Positions 46,822 to 59,128 of a DNA stretch of 64,000 bases are shown one piece after another; the stretch's first letter is position 1, and every line of letters starts with the position of its first letter. The stretch comes from Auriscalpium vulgare. Its lineage: Eukaryota > Basidiomycota > Agaricomycetes > Russulales > Auriscalpiaceae. The stretch is taken from contig JAHBBC010000011.1 in the NCBI GenBank assembly GCA_019915015.1, positions 248,001-312,000 of the forward strand, read 5' to 3'. The notes below the pieces were generated by a model. It had not been told where the DNA came from. It saw only the letters and a list, made by a program, of their open reading frames with translations, and did not search any database. A program made the translations under genes and the position numbers.

Positions 46822-48836
46822 ATGAAACGCTCCTCAACTGCCAATGCCAACTCTGAGCGACGGTCTGGCCTTCGCTCTGTACCGCAGAGGTTTGTCCGTT
46901 CGCCTGTGAGTTCATCTCACGCAATTCTGAGCGTGCTCATTCAATTTAGCGTCCATGATTATTGGCAAGCCGCTGCTCGGCCCCGACTCGCGCCTCTCGA
47001 CCATGTCACGCCGTGCCGCAGTCGAGAAGAAGAGCTGGCGCAGGCGCGACAAGCCGTAGACGATAATTTGGCAGCCATGCACCTTGTGATGTGTTCGCTG
47101 CAAACTAGACGCAATGCCCTCGCTCCCATCTCCATCCTTCCCCCCGAAATTCTTGCCCTCGTCTTCTCATTCCATGCGATCAACCAGCCAGCGGCTCGGG
47201 AGAATCTTCCATACGACATCGAGGATCCGCTGGCGCCGAATTGGATTCAATCTCAGCTTGGCTGGATCACAGTGACACACGTGTGCCATCAGTGGAGACA
47301 GGTCGCATTACAACACGCCAGTTTGTGGACGAATGTCTCTTTCAGTCTTGGCGATGAATGTGCGGAGGAGATGTTGAGACGTTCACGGTCAGCGCCTATC
47401 GTTTTCACTAGGACATTCGAAGAGAGTACTTCTCTTACATCGCGGTCGCCACCACGTATGCGGACTTCGAGCCGAGAGAGAGCACTGCTCCTCGACCACA
47501 TATACCACACCCAAAAAATTCTCCTTATGGGTAGCTCTGGACTCCTCAGCCCCATCGTAAAATCCCTCACCGTTCCTGCTCCCATTTTGGAGACGCTGGA
47601 CCTGAAAGGCTCCATCTTCCGCGACTACGCCATCACCATTCCCGCAAATCTGTTCGGCAACCATGCCCCCGCCCTCCGCCACCTGTCTCTCGATGGGTTT
47701 CGAATACCTTGGGACTCGCCCCTGCTAACGAACCTGACTTCGTTGGAGCTATCCTCATCCTTATCCGAGGCGGGCGGTAATGCTATTTTCTCATTTGAGG
47801 AAATAACCGACGACGATGTCTCGAAGGACGCCATGGAACCCACGCATGAACAGTTATTTGCCATTCTGGAGCGAATGCCAAGCCTGCAATTGCTGTCCCT
47901 TGACCTCTGTCTTCCTTCCGCGCCTGTGCCGGAGGACCTCACCGATCGCATCATACAATTACCCTGCTTGACTCGGCTCGAGCTGGTGGGTTCTGTAATC
48001 AACACTTTCCGGCTCGTTCAGCACCTCGATTTCCCCCCTTGACGGCCCTCCGTATCGAATGCTCCAACTCGTCCGTGGCGAGCGACAATCACGATCTGGA
48101 CTCCCTCCTTCGCTCTGTCACCCAGCACTTTCAAACGCTTGATGGACCCGCGTACCCTGTACGTGGGCTGGAATTCAGTTCAATGCTATATCCACCGGGG
48201 CTCCGGGTACGTACGTGGGACACTGTTGCTCATGAAGCATTTCCGCCGTCCGAGAGCAGCGCTGCCAAGCTGGATCTGACCATCGGTTGGAAACGGTCCG
48301 TGTATCCCCCATTTGCCGACATCATGCGGATCATGCGCAAGATGATGGATAGCTTGTCTCTGGACCATGCCCTCCGTACGCTCATCGTGAAGGAGGGAAG
48401 CACTGACTGGAAGCCCGAACACTGGCCATCGCTCTTCGGCCAATACCGAGGTGTAATCGCCGCCCGCGCAAGTGGCCACGCAGGGATCGCGTTATCGCAC
48501 GCCCTCAGCACTCCCGTTAACTTTCCCGTCAACGCTCAGCAGCAGTCGTTGGTTGGGAGCGCGCTCTTGCTCCCTGACCTCGCTTGCTTGAGCCTCCAGC
48601 ACGTTGACTTCACTTCCCGTGGATCGACCTCTTCCAAGTTTCACAATGTGTTTCCTACGTGGTTGCGCATGCGGAAGATGACCAAAGCGGGCCTGAAGAA
48701 GATTGAGGTGCTGAACTGCACGGTTAAGCATGAGTGGGTAGAGGAGATCAAGGATGTCGTGTCGAACGTTTTCTGGGATCATGAAATGGGGGATTTAGAA
48801 CCCGATTCATCTCCGGAGTTCGACTATTCAGAATAG
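46822..48836 (+). CDS. F-box protein, split by a one-base deficit
   Basis: The first frame (46822-48042) has the helical lead REEELAQARQAVDDNLAAM, the F-box ISILPPEILALVFSFHA, then ITVTHVCHQWRQVALQHASL and WTNVSFSLG, followed by LRR-like strands (LRHLSLDGFRIPW, LQLLSLDLCLPS). It stops in LVQHLDFPP at a six-C run (48033-48038). One more C would continue in LTALRIECSNSS, and the second frame then runs open to 48836 (ending SSPEFDYSE). With that base the protein has 672 residues. There are no obvious introns. It is either a sequencing undercall or a very young frameshift. The role would be an SCF ubiquitin ligase receptor. Confidence 0.75.
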
Positions 48837-49128
48837 GTGCGCTGCTAATTGCCATCGAGGTAGTTCAGCAACAAATACAAGTATGCTGTAGCATTCGAAA
48901 GTTGTTCGAAAGTTACATTCGGACTTATGTGCACGTGACCCGTACCGCTCACCGGAGCGATCAGCCGCAGCGCGCAGTGCGCACTGCGCACGCCACCACA
49001 CAGCACCTTCATAACCGGAGGCGTCTGTCCTGAGGCTGTCATGCATGCAAAATCAACTCCTTCAAGTCCTTTGCAAGCCTACAGGCCCTCGGAAGCAAGC
49101 CTGAAGCCCCGAAGAATTCTCTGTCTCT

Positions 49129-51261
49129 GTGGAGCCATGGGACCATCAGCCGCGGCCTGCTGGGCTTAGACTGATCACTGAATATCGACGTAAGTTCCAG
49201 TCACCGACAACTCGCTCTGCAATCGCTCTGGAAGCGCTTTCGACATCCTCCACTGTTTGCGCCAGGAGCACTCTACTATCTTCTGCCACTTTCCCCGCTA
49301 TGCGATATTCTCCTATCGCTCGCTCCCTGCAACGATACAGCGACGTTCCATTCGTGTTCCTCGCAACTTCACCGGGCGTTAATGGTTCGAACCTGGTGCT
49401 TGGGCTGCACGATGCTGCAGCGCTGCAGCATTTAAGAGGACACGAAGGCTCGTCACAAGCCTCGCCGGTGGCTGACAACAACGATGGCATCGCACAAGGG
49501 CAACAACCCCTGGACGTCCCCGCGGACGTTTCTGCGCTATCGGTTGCCCCCTTAGTAACGACCACGAAACTCGCGCTCACCACCAGTGCAGAAACTATCC
49601 CGTCCGCCACGTCTCAGGAGGCACGTCGTCCGGAGATTCATTGCATTGCACTATGCTAACGCTGAGCGTTCCCACCTATCTAGGCGTTCACAATATCCTC
49701 GTCAGCCGCCATGTCAACAACCATATCATCGCTGTTATCCTCTGCTACTGCATCACCGTCGTCGAACTCTCTCTTTTCACCCAATTCCCCGACGGCGTCT
49801 ACCCCAACATCCTCAGCGACCACCTCAGCGACCACCTCCGCGCCGACCTCCGCGCCGACCACCCCGATCACCATATCCGCAAAATCTTCTCATGGAGTGT
49901 CCTTCTACGCCGGTCTTGCACTCGCAGGGATTGCAGCCTTGGCTGTGATTTTGACGCTCTTCATGTGGTGGTTTCGCATTCGCAGGCGGACGCGCCGGCG
50001 TCCATGGGAGACCCATTGGTGGAGACGCCCAGATGATGACAGCGGGGAGCCATCGACAGCAGAGACGCAGCGCAATTGGTGGCAGCCTCTTGACGAGCCC
50101 AGCGCCGGCGAGCCAGTGCTGGGCAACACGATGTTCGATCCCCCCACGCCGGAGGATCCTTTCAGGGACCCTGTGATGGCCTCGCATGCCGGAGCGGTGG
50201 ACATCGCCAATTCTGCCCGTCACGATAGCCCCTGTCCTGCCCTGAAGGTCATACCCGTGGAGTTCCAGGTTTCCGACGCGTCGGTCCCAGACATAACGCA
50301 GGACCTCGGAACGCTGGGTCTCACCAACGCGGTCACAGGCGACATCCTCACTTCAGGCGACGAAACAAGCCGACCGACGACTGCACTCAGCGCCAATACA
50401 GACGTCGGGACTCTCAGAGATGAGGATGGCAAGCCGCGATATCTCAGCCTCGACGGTGGCGGGCTTACGGTGCCTTGGACGGCCATGCACCATCCGGCGG
50501 GCAACAAGTGGAAGACGCGACTCGCGGCCGCCCGCCCAAGCAATACTGCTGATGAGCCCAAGGAGACGTGGACGGACTCGTTGAAGACAAACTTCACGAA
50601 TGCCTTCGCCGCCTTGACCTTCAACGCACCAACCCACCCACCTTTGCCAGCCCCTCCACCTACCCCCTGTGGTGCCGGGATAAGCCCCATCCTACCCTTG
50701 TACGGTCAGGGCACGGCTGACACGGCGCCTCCCAAGGAGTCTTCGGTAGGGTCTCAACTCAAGGATGACCCACCCGCTGTAGGTTCTACCGCTCACGCTC
50801 GTACACGAATGCTGCCGTTGCCCCCTGGCCGACCGCATTCAGATGATGCGGGTCAAAACGCGCAGCTTGGTCGACCTCCTCCCCTCGCCCCCGAGTCCTC
50901 CGTATCCTTGTCGTCTGGCAGTCAGGAGCATGGTCAACCTTCTCTCGCACCGCCGCCGCTGCCATCTCCCTACCATCGTGTGACATGGCGCGCGGCTGCG
51001 CGCCGTCCGATATCTGGACGACGCCCCCCTCGGCCACGCGGTACTCGCTCGAAGCCCAAGCGGCCGTCGACCACCCATCGTCATACATCTTCCGCAGCGT
51101 CGGACGTCTCTGTAGGCTCCGATATGACTCGCTCGTCAAGCGTGGCGACGCGTTGGGGTAATTTAAATGCGAAGGAGGAGGCTGCCCGTCGCGCACTGAG
51201 AGAGCGCAGGAAGAAAGCTGGAACTCCGTATACTACGCAACGCACTCTGGTGATGTGTTGA
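49129..51261 (+). CDS. Ser/Thr-rich single-pass membrane protein of unknown role
   Basis: The main exon (open from about 49684; the 516-codon part begins at the ATG at 49711) encodes a Ser/Thr/Pro-rich external stretch, one membrane helix (SFYAGLALAGIAALAVILTL, about residues 64-88 counted from 49711), a basic stop-transfer stretch RIRRRTRRR and a long disordered cytoplasmic tail rich in Pro, Ser and Arg. Upstream, 49129-49656 is open in another frame with a similar Ser/Thr character and is probably a first exon. A phase-0 donor at 49555 (gtaacg) would reach the acceptor at 49683, but the junction is not certain. The architecture resembles fungal cell-surface sensors; no domain family was recognised. 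Confidence 0.6.
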
Positions 51262-52001
51262 ACACATAACGTTGTCCTTCTTTGTTTGGTACAATCCGCG
51301 CAGTCTGTAAATACAATGGCCACAGGGAACTCTAGAACAGATAGCAGATATGTATTGTCTGGATTGAAGCGACTGCTCTCGCTCGGTGCCAGTGGACTGC
51401 GCGCGCGCGCGGGTGGCAGCGCCGCGACAGTGACTCTGAGTCTCATCGTAATTGTAATTCTAGTCTCATCGAACGTAAGTGAGATTGTGCGAAGCTCATT
51501 GATCCAACTTCTTAGTTCGTCGACGGTCCAGTTGGCGAACCTCAAAATTTTCAGAGCAGGCCGGAGTAGGACACAATGTCCTCCTTCATAGAATCCGATG
51601 AGCAGCAGTGAAATGAGAGACTCTGCATGGAGGTTCAGGATTATTTTCGAACATTTTTACTGCGTTGAGATTCCAGCAACAGCCAGACATCAAGTCTGTC
51701 CGTAGCGCAATGGTGTGATTACAGAACGCGGATATCATTCATTACAGTCGATGGCGTACAATCGTAAATAAATACTCAGATGCATACTCCCGACGTCAAA
51801 GGGGCACAAGTAACAGGTTACAGGATCGGATGAAGATTAGAACATGTGAACACAAGCGAGCAGTGTTAGTCGTATAGTTTCAGCAATCTGTGTGCACGAC
51901 CACGCTCAACGTCGCCGGTCTGATACCACGCAGCACTGCACCCTAGCCCGGAGGATAACAAACAAAGACTTGCACCACAGCTGAAACCGAAGGAACACTC
52001 G
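51262..52001. other. Intergenic between convergent genes
   Basis: Short frames only. A CG-alternating stretch lies at about 51399-51411 (gcgcgcgcgcg). Nothing else was recognised. Confidence 0.45.
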
Positions 52002-54291
52002 TCACGCACGAATGCGCCAGCCGTCACCCTTGCGGGCGACCTTCCCGACGCCTCCGATGCCCTCCCGAACGACAAGCCAGAGTCCCGTAGACGACACCAC
52101 GTCTTTGATCTCCTCTGCCGTGATAACGAGACCCCCATGCGCGTCTGTGTCCCAGTTCGGCCGCGCAATGCCCTGGGGCGACACCGCGCGCTTGCGCACT
52201 GCTAGCTGGTCGACGACGATGTCCGGCAGCGGGAACGGTATCTTCAGCAGCGATACGACCTTCGGGTGGTGCGGCGTCGGCGAGAAGGTCGCAACCTTTA
52301 GACGGATCGGCTGTGGCCCGCCCTGATCGGAGGCTGAGACGACAGGCGAGTGTGCGGCGGCACCATCCAAGTGGGTAGACGACGTGCGGCGCGGCCCCAC
52401 CCCGCCTCCAGGTGGCACGCGCCGCACGACAAGCGTACATGTCCATGGTGTCTCCGAATCCTCTGGGTCGCTGTCATCACCGTCGTCGTGGTCGCGACCC
52501 CTCCGCCCGCGCGAATCCGAGCCCTCGCTCCCGCCTGCCGACGTCGATACGCTGGGCCGATCAGATGCCATTGATGCGCGCTTCTCCTGCGGCGAGAGCG
52601 CGCGGGGTGACTCGGGGTGGCTGCGATTCAGTGAGGACATGGATGGCGTCTTCGACGATCCGAGCCCACTGCGCCGCCGGCTGACGCTCCGACTCGGAGC
52701 ATCTTCGCCTCCATCGCGTCGCTTACGCGCCGCCGCCTTGCCACGCGACCAAATGAACTGCACCTCCACCTGTCCACCCTGTGCGTCTTCAGGTATACGA
52801 GTATGCCGGCGGTCGTCAGACAGGTTCATATTGTTCATTAACCCGACGACGTTGCCCAGAAGGCCCTCATTGGCGCCTTTCAGCCATCTCCGGACGACCC
52901 ACGCGTAGCTGTGCGGCCGACCGTGAGGAGGGGAGGTCGGCGCACTCAACGCCGGTTGGATACCGAGGACGGCGGGTTGCAGTTGCACATTGGAAGACGC
53001 GGAAACTGGGATGATGCCAACGCCGAGGTCAGGAGGGAATGCAGCGTTCGGCTGTGGCTGACCAAGCCAAGAGGAGCGCTTTGACTGCCCGGTGGGAATA
53101 GAAAGTGTCTTCGTCGGAGGATGTTTCGAGAACGTGGAACCAGTCGGCGATGAGGCGGGCGATGAGGGATGAGGAAAAGAGGAGCCCGGTGCCAGACTGT
53201 CCTTCTTCTTGAAGAGTTTACCGAAGATCTTCTTAGGACCAGTAGAGGTGGGGCCAGCGGCACCCTCGACGCGGAAAGTCGGAGTAGCAGCGGGGGCATA
53301 GTCCATCCCTCCAGATGACAGGGAGAATGCGGACGACGCCGGTGTGTGCGAGCCATCGTCTGGATGCCTGGGGTAGGCGTGCAAGTCTCGGTGCTCTTCC
53401 GCGCTCGTTCGAGCGCTCGAAGGTGCGTGGAGCTGGTTGACGAGCGTGGAGTTCGTCCCGAACACCTCGATCGGCTCGAGGATGGCCAGATTCAGGATCT
53501 CCAGGCCGCGCTTCATGAACTTGGCCACTTTCGCGTCTGTGCCCGCGTCAACGATGACGTTGGTCATCACATTGTGGGCCTGAAGGTTGTAGAGAGGAAT
53601 GATCATCCGGCGCGACGAGGTCGTGGATGTAGACGCGACGGAGGAGAAAGACGTGACTGAGGAGTATCCTGAGTACATCGAGACGTCTGACCGGTTAGAA
53701 TTGGTGCGCGTGAGGGGGTTTGGCTCCTCGACATCATGAGAAGACGATGAGAGGTCGACTGAGCGCCGTGCGTTGCGGTCCCGGTCTCGGACCTGAGGCG
53801 GAACCAGCTGAACCTGCAGATTGAGCGGGTGGTTCGACTTGGCTGGTGGCGGTCGGACGACTATGAATGTCTGGGAAGAATGCAGACATCAGATCAACGC
53901 ATCACAGGTGGCATGGGGGCCATCACGACACATCACAGTCGACGGACAGTCATACATAGCTGGCGCCTGTTTGTAACATCTCTGCGCGTCCCCTTTGCCC
54001 CGCAGCAACTGTCAGCGACCGCAGCCGAACGTATGTCGACCGCAGCCGAACGTATGTCCACCCCAAACACGCGCGACATCGATAGAGACAAACCAGGAAA
54101 CCACGAACCTCCAGAGTATTCCTCTTTTCCCGCTTCTTTATCCCCTGCTCGTCCAGGCCGGTCGCACTGTGCTTGTCCGGCTGCGGTGTCGGCGGCTCTT
54201 TGACATCCTTCACGTTGTTGGGGTTCGGTGTCTTCTGGTCTGCTGAGTTCTGCAGAGCAGAGGGTAAGAACGAGGTAAGAGTAGCGAACAT
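52002..54291 (-). CDS. Conserved-looking 683-residue protein of unknown function
   Basis: Two exons (54291-54109 and 53870-52002) in one frame. The N-terminus has a small hydrophobic start (MFATLTSFLPSALQ) and then becomes polar. The second exon has a folded-looking part (TFIVVRPPPAKSNHPLNLQV and PLYNLQAHNVMTNVIVDAG, then AKVAKFMKRGLEILNLAILE). A long disordered region follows with Ser/Pro tracts, GKLFKKKDS and an acidic SRGRRGRDHDDGDDSDPED stretch. It ends with a second compact region (LLKIPFPLPDIVVDQLAV, LVITAEEIKDVVSSTGLWLV) and KGDGWRIRA. No family was recognised. The order suggests a cytosolic scaffold or regulator; this is inference only. The single intron (238 nt) contains a short tandem repeat. 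Confidence 0.75.
54017..54058. repeat. Two perfect 21-bp tandem units in an intron
   Basis: 54017-54037 is repeated exactly at 54038-54058, with core CCGCAGCCGAACGTATG. It lies within the intron of the 683-residue gene. Confidence 0.85.
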
Positions 54292-56958
54292 AGGATCAAG
54301 GGGAGAGCGGCATGGGGGATGTAATAGTGAAAGGGAAAGGTGGGACTCGTGGACTCTCGGCTTGATTCTGCGTCATTGCCCTTACTTTATTGACTTTCTT
54401 GGCTCCTGATTATTATCTAATCCTAGCTTCGGTCGCCGCGCCCGCCCGCCCGCCCGCCTCGCTGGCCGCAGCGCCAGTGCGCAGCATCTGTCAGTCTCTC
54501 GAGCCTTCACCCTAATCTGTCCCCCATCGTCGACTTCGCGGTCGGGAGGATTTCGATGACTCGCGTCTTGTTTTTTTCTAGTCTCCCTGCAAGTAGCCAC
54601 GATTACCACACGCGCGTCTGATCGCTAATCAAGCTTACTCTCAAGGTCGAGGTTCAGTCGAGGTTCAGTCATACTGGTACTGTACAGGTGGTCTCGTGGC
54701 AAGACATCATGATCTTGTAGAAACTTGTCCGGGCCACCCACAAACTTACACAAGGAACGCAGGTGAGTCCGCCGCTGTCGGCCGCCGTGGAGATCCGGAC
54801 TGTCATAAGTGCCGACGGCCTCTTAGATGTCCGATTCTTTGGCGACGTGTTTCCTCGCACCGGTCATCGATTTAGATCCCCATACAGGTTTCGGTACACT
54901 GCTGTCCGGGGCCGTCGTCTTCTCAACCGCAAGTACAATGCGGGTTCGGCATCGCATTCCCAGGACAGCACTTGCTGCGCTGTAACCTGCTTCGGGCACT
55001 GCAGGCTGTCCGCCCAGAAGCGGCTGATCGGACATTTGATCCTGCTCGAGCTCGCGTTTCCATGATGTTCCCCCTTCGCACACACACCAGCCGGGGGACG
55101 ATGGTTCCCGTCGGGGAAGCTGCCACCACGCGGGACCGGAGCACGGGCAGCAGTGCCTGGGCGGCACGCTCCTCGTCACAAGGGCGCCTGCCGTCAACAT
55201 ATATATAGTGTATTCTTCCCGTGGGGGTTGCGCGAATTTTCCTAGTAAGACATAAGTACCATGTCCTCGTTGATTTGACCCGTACCCCGCATCACGCGTC
55301 GAGTGACCAGTGATTCCAGTACGTGAGGCTGATGCGCTTGATGTCGGCCTATCTGCCATCCTTGTTTCGGATGATTGTGGCCCTGTGTAACAATTGTGCT
55401 TTCAGGCGGACTCTATGCGCGCCACCCAGTGGATGGCAGTGTCCTATGGGTTTCAAACTAGTGAGGCAGGTGCGCGTGTGAGATAAGAGGATGCTCGGCT
55501 ACCATCAGCAAAAGTGCAGAAAACTTGCGGCGGATTGTGGGGGTTACAAGTGGTTATCTTAAAGCCCCGAATCTTGTAACCAAACCCCAACTTCATATCT
55601 ACCCAATTGACAGTGCCTCTGACTCTGTGGACATATAACCTATATCGAAACTACAACATTCGAACGAGAGTTGTGTCAACATGTCGTGACAATCGACCAC
55701 CAGAAATGATTCAAATATATTGCTGGCAAGTTGTAACCATAAGGGCTTTCAGATAAGCGCTTGTAAGCCTCACAAGTTTTCGGTACTTTTGCTGATGACA
55801 GCCTGTGGCGGGGCCCACAGCCAGACGATGTCTAAGTGCCCGAGCTACTGCGCTTTGATTTAAGCACTGACAGCTACTGAGAGTTGTATACTGACACTGA
55901 CATCTAGAAAGGCTGTGCCCCGTAAGCGAGGCGTGATGGCGCAGCAAGTCGATCAGGGACGGGTTCTGAAATAGGATAGGATAGGATCAAGATAGGATAG
56001 GATTAAATCCGCGGTGCTGCACCGGCACCACTAGAGTGCGCATGGCTCAGCAAAGGCCGTCCCGTGGAGGTATTTTGGCATATTGCTGAGGTTATCTTCA
56101 TGTCGCCCGAGCACCAATGCTACGAGTGATCCAGGCCACTGACTGCATCGATGTACTTTGACGCTAGTAGACTGGCCCTGCAGAAGACAGTCGTTCCGCC
56201 CATACGTTGGTGTCTCAAAAGTAGCAGCGTCCTGGTCGCGCAAATCTAGAGGACTGTGAGCCCACCGCAGTCGCGCCTTCAGGTCAGCACTGCGACAAGG
56301 TAAGCCCCCGCCTGGGAAATTGGCATGGCCGCATGGACGCAACGAAGAGCAAATTAAGAGACATGAGCCTATCATGCCATGTGCGTGAAATGCGATAGCT
56401 GACAGCCGCTGCACCTACGGCGTAAAGGTGGCATATGAGAGTGGTGCATGATATGAGTGGGCGTGGGTAGATCCTACAGCAGTGCTCGCCAGAGAGTCAA
56501 AGAGCATGCAGGAGGCGGAGTAGGGTGACGCGTTGTTTACGCGTTATTTGTTCCACGTACGGCAAGCGGCGTTACCGTGACCTCCGAGTCCTGGGCCCGT
56601 CAGACTTGCCAGACGTCCGCCTTCAAGACAAATTGGGTGCCACCGCCATCCTCACTGGCTCGAGAAAATTGTTGTGTTGGCTGCCTGCCCCAGCGCTCCT
56701 CGCCAAAGAACTCGGTGCCATAGGATGATCCTACCTGTCAATTTTCAAAGCTGGTACCAAACCTTATGTACTAGTTGTCCCTTGTTCCAAATTGCCAGTT
56801 GACCATCATCAAAGACCCAGGCCAAATTGTAGGCTAAGCATACTTGTGGTTGCTCCCGCGCAGACACGCGCAGACATTCCTTGACATTCCTTTACTTCAC
56901 TGACGACACTCGTTGCCTCCCGGCCTTGTCCCGGCCTCCGATCCCGATACCCTCCAAA
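54292..56958. other. 2.7-kb region without a supported gene
   Basis: Contains the promoter of the 683-residue gene, including a C/G-rich CGCCCGCC repeat near 54437-54460 and several short frames. A 178-codon minus frame (54823-55359) and a 127-codon minus frame (56031-56414) have no recognisable motif or splice context. AT-rich stretches lie between 55380 and 55960. Confidence 0.4.
55971..56004. repeat. Short ATAGG microsatellite-like repeat
   Basis: Five near-perfect ATAGG units are interrupted once by ATCAAG, then run into AT-rich sequence. Confidence 0.8.
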
Positions 56959-57417
56959 ATGCTGTCCCAATTGTCCCTGGCGCTCGCTCTGGCTTTCCCG
57001 GCGGCAGTCAATGGCTAGAGCTACAATCTTCCTGGCAAGGCCTACGCAGGGGTCGACGTTCTTCCAATATTGGAACTTCTACGGCAATTGTATGCGTCCT
57101 CAGTGTCTTATTTCTCAGCGATAGTGACGCCACCGCCATACAGACGACAATCCTGACCAACGGCGATGCGATGTATGTGACCTTCTACAACACAAAAATC
57201 TCAACCCTAATACTACGACAATGCCTACTTTGAAGTGCAATCCGTGCGCATCTTCCAGGCGCCTGCGGGCAGCTCCTCCAGCGCGAAGAGCTCGTCCTCA
57301 GCGACGAGCAGCGCGACGTCGTCCAGCGTCCTCCTCGTCGGTGCCCAATGGCGTCATGACGGACACGATTGCTGCCGGGTCCGCGCTATCGGTGGTTGCC
57401 TCGCTGGTTCTTCTGTG
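56959..57417 (+). pseudogene. GH16-family glucanase pseudogene, internally deleted
   Basis: A signal peptide (MLSQLSLALALAFPAAVNG) is followed at once by TAG. After a frame change the GH16 N-terminal piece TFFQYWNFYGN appears. Across a 57-nt intron, with another frame change, comes YDNLTNGDAMYVTFYN. The sequence then jumps to the family's C-terminal strand, YDNAYFEVQSVRIFQAP, a Ser-rich linker, and in yet another frame a GPI-type tail NGVMTDTIAAGSALSVVASL. The central domain with the catalytic Glu residues is missing. The source gene would have been a secreted, GPI-anchored beta-glucanase or transglycosylase of the cell wall. Homopolymer errors alone cannot explain the missing middle. Confidence 0.7.
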
Positions 57418-57755
57418 ATTTATTTACATGTGATGCCGCGCTACTTACTTTGAATTTCTACTACAAGTTTGAAGAAATGCCGTCGCTCCGCTCCGAAGTC
57501 TCGCGACCAAACGTGTGCAACGCGAAGCCCACATTCTGGCTAAGTTAAAGATGCGAGTAATAAAATAACGTATGCTCGTACGTACGTCGGAGGACCAAGT
57601 AATATGGGATTGGAGCGTGGCTGTGTGACAATCATCTCTGCATAAGCGCCGCAAGTGATTGATATTCCCGCGAGGTGGCAGCCGCGCGTTGGCCGCGCGC
57701 CTCGAGCTTGTTGACTACCTGTTGATCCATTCAGCGCTTTTCTCTACTGTGTTTG
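57418..57755. other. Intergenic, ALKBH6 promoter region
   Basis: No coding sequence was recognised. Confidence 0.45.
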
Positions 57756-59007
57756 ATGGATTTGTCACGATACAGTGTACCTGGGTCTGACGAGACGTTC
57801 TACATTCCCGATTTTATCACGAAGGACGAAGAGGAGTACTTGATTCGCAAGGTCGGTTAAAGATTTTGTGCCAACGCTCTTCGTGTGCTACACCGCGACA
57901 TTTAACTGACAGAGACTTCAAATCTTCTAGATCGGCGAGACTCCCCAACCAAAGTGGAAGCAGCTGGCCAAGCGGAGGCGCGTACCATCTCGTTGCTCTC
58001 GTTGCGAGCGCCGATGCAGCGAGTATCTCATCTGCTGACTTGGCATTCTGGCATGGCCCTCCTGGTCTGAATTGCTCTGCCTGCTCCCTTGCTACTGACT
58101 TGGTATGAGATAGGTTGCAAACATGGGGTAAGTGGCGTTTGTCTGGTACGCTCCTTTGGAATCCATGCGGGCGAGCTTCAGTTGAGCGAAAGCGTTTCAA
58201 GTCTTTAAATGCTTATAAACAAGCGCGAGCATTGTAGTCCCCTGACTCCTTTCTCCGCAGGCGGCGACTTGACGCCCAAAAGCATATTAATCCCTCAAGC
58301 CATGCCCTCTTTTCTCTCTGAGTAGTAAGCACAATGAAAAATAGTCACTATTCCCGCTCACGGCGACCAACTGGCAGTCCAGATCTAATCGCGAGGCTGA
58401 AAGCGACTGGCGCGTTTGGCGGCTCCCCCCATCAGCAGCCAAACCATGTCATCCTCAACCAGGTGCGCCTCTCTCACCACTTGCGCCAGCGCGCTCTCTG
58501 AACTGCGCAGCAGTACCTGCCAGGTCAGGGCATCATGGTAAGCAGCGCCACCGGTCTACGGACAATCGACTTTATGGTGTCCGCTAGCCGCACGAAGACG
58601 GGCCCGCATACTACCCCGTCGTGGCCACCCTCTCCCTTGGCTCTCACACCGTCATGCACTACTACCAGTACTCGTCCTCCCCTTCTGGAAGTGACACCGG
58701 TGAGACAGATGGACAGGGCCGCGCGATCGATCCCATCCCGATTCTCTCTCTCCTGCTCGAGCCGCGAAGTCTAGTAATCACAACGTCCGCGTTGTATACA
58801 CGGCATTTACACGGTATTGACGCGGTGGAGGACGACAAGTTCGGGCGCGGCGCCGGGCTGGCGAATGTGGAGCTGCTAACGGGCGCGGGCAGGGATGTGG
58901 TGGAGGGTGCGCGTACGCTGCCACGGCGCGTGAGGTATAGCTTGACATGTCGGGATGTGACTCGGGTGGCGAACGTCGTATCAGGGAGGACTTTCGGGAC
59001 ACGTTAA
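57756..59007 (+). CDS. ALKBH6: AlkB-type Fe(II)/2-oxoglutarate dioxygenase, ALKBH6-like
   Basis: Exons 57756-57851, 57931-57977, 58114-58127, 58261-58324, 58378-58462, 58514-58537 and 58588-59007 give 249 residues, close to human ALKBH6. The order of conserved blocks matches that family: [71 protein letters not shown] and LLLEPRSLVI. Iron ligands are the HxD in PHEDG and the distal His in TRHLHGI; RVRYSLTCRDV carries the 2-oxoglutarate-binding Arg. Exon 3 is only 14 nt. Intron 2 appears to be of the GC-AG class (CGGAG|gcgcgt). The natural substrate of ALKBH6 proteins is not settled; nucleic-acid demethylation is the family expectation. Confidence 0.9.
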
Positions 59008-59128
59008 AGACATATCGTAGTAACAAAGGTAGCGTGTGCTCTCTGGGACGGGAGAGTTGGACATATACAGAAGAACAGAAACGAAAAAAGAACACGATTC
59101 GTACAAATATCAATACCCCTGTTGGCCG

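Noticed and set aside
49385..49400. T-loop-like GGTTCGAACC
   Set aside because: Isolated motif inside an open frame without any other tRNA feature.
51698..51770. tRNA-like A box (TAGCGCAATGG)
   Set aside because: No B box, no acceptor stem pairing and no plausible anticodon loop follow.
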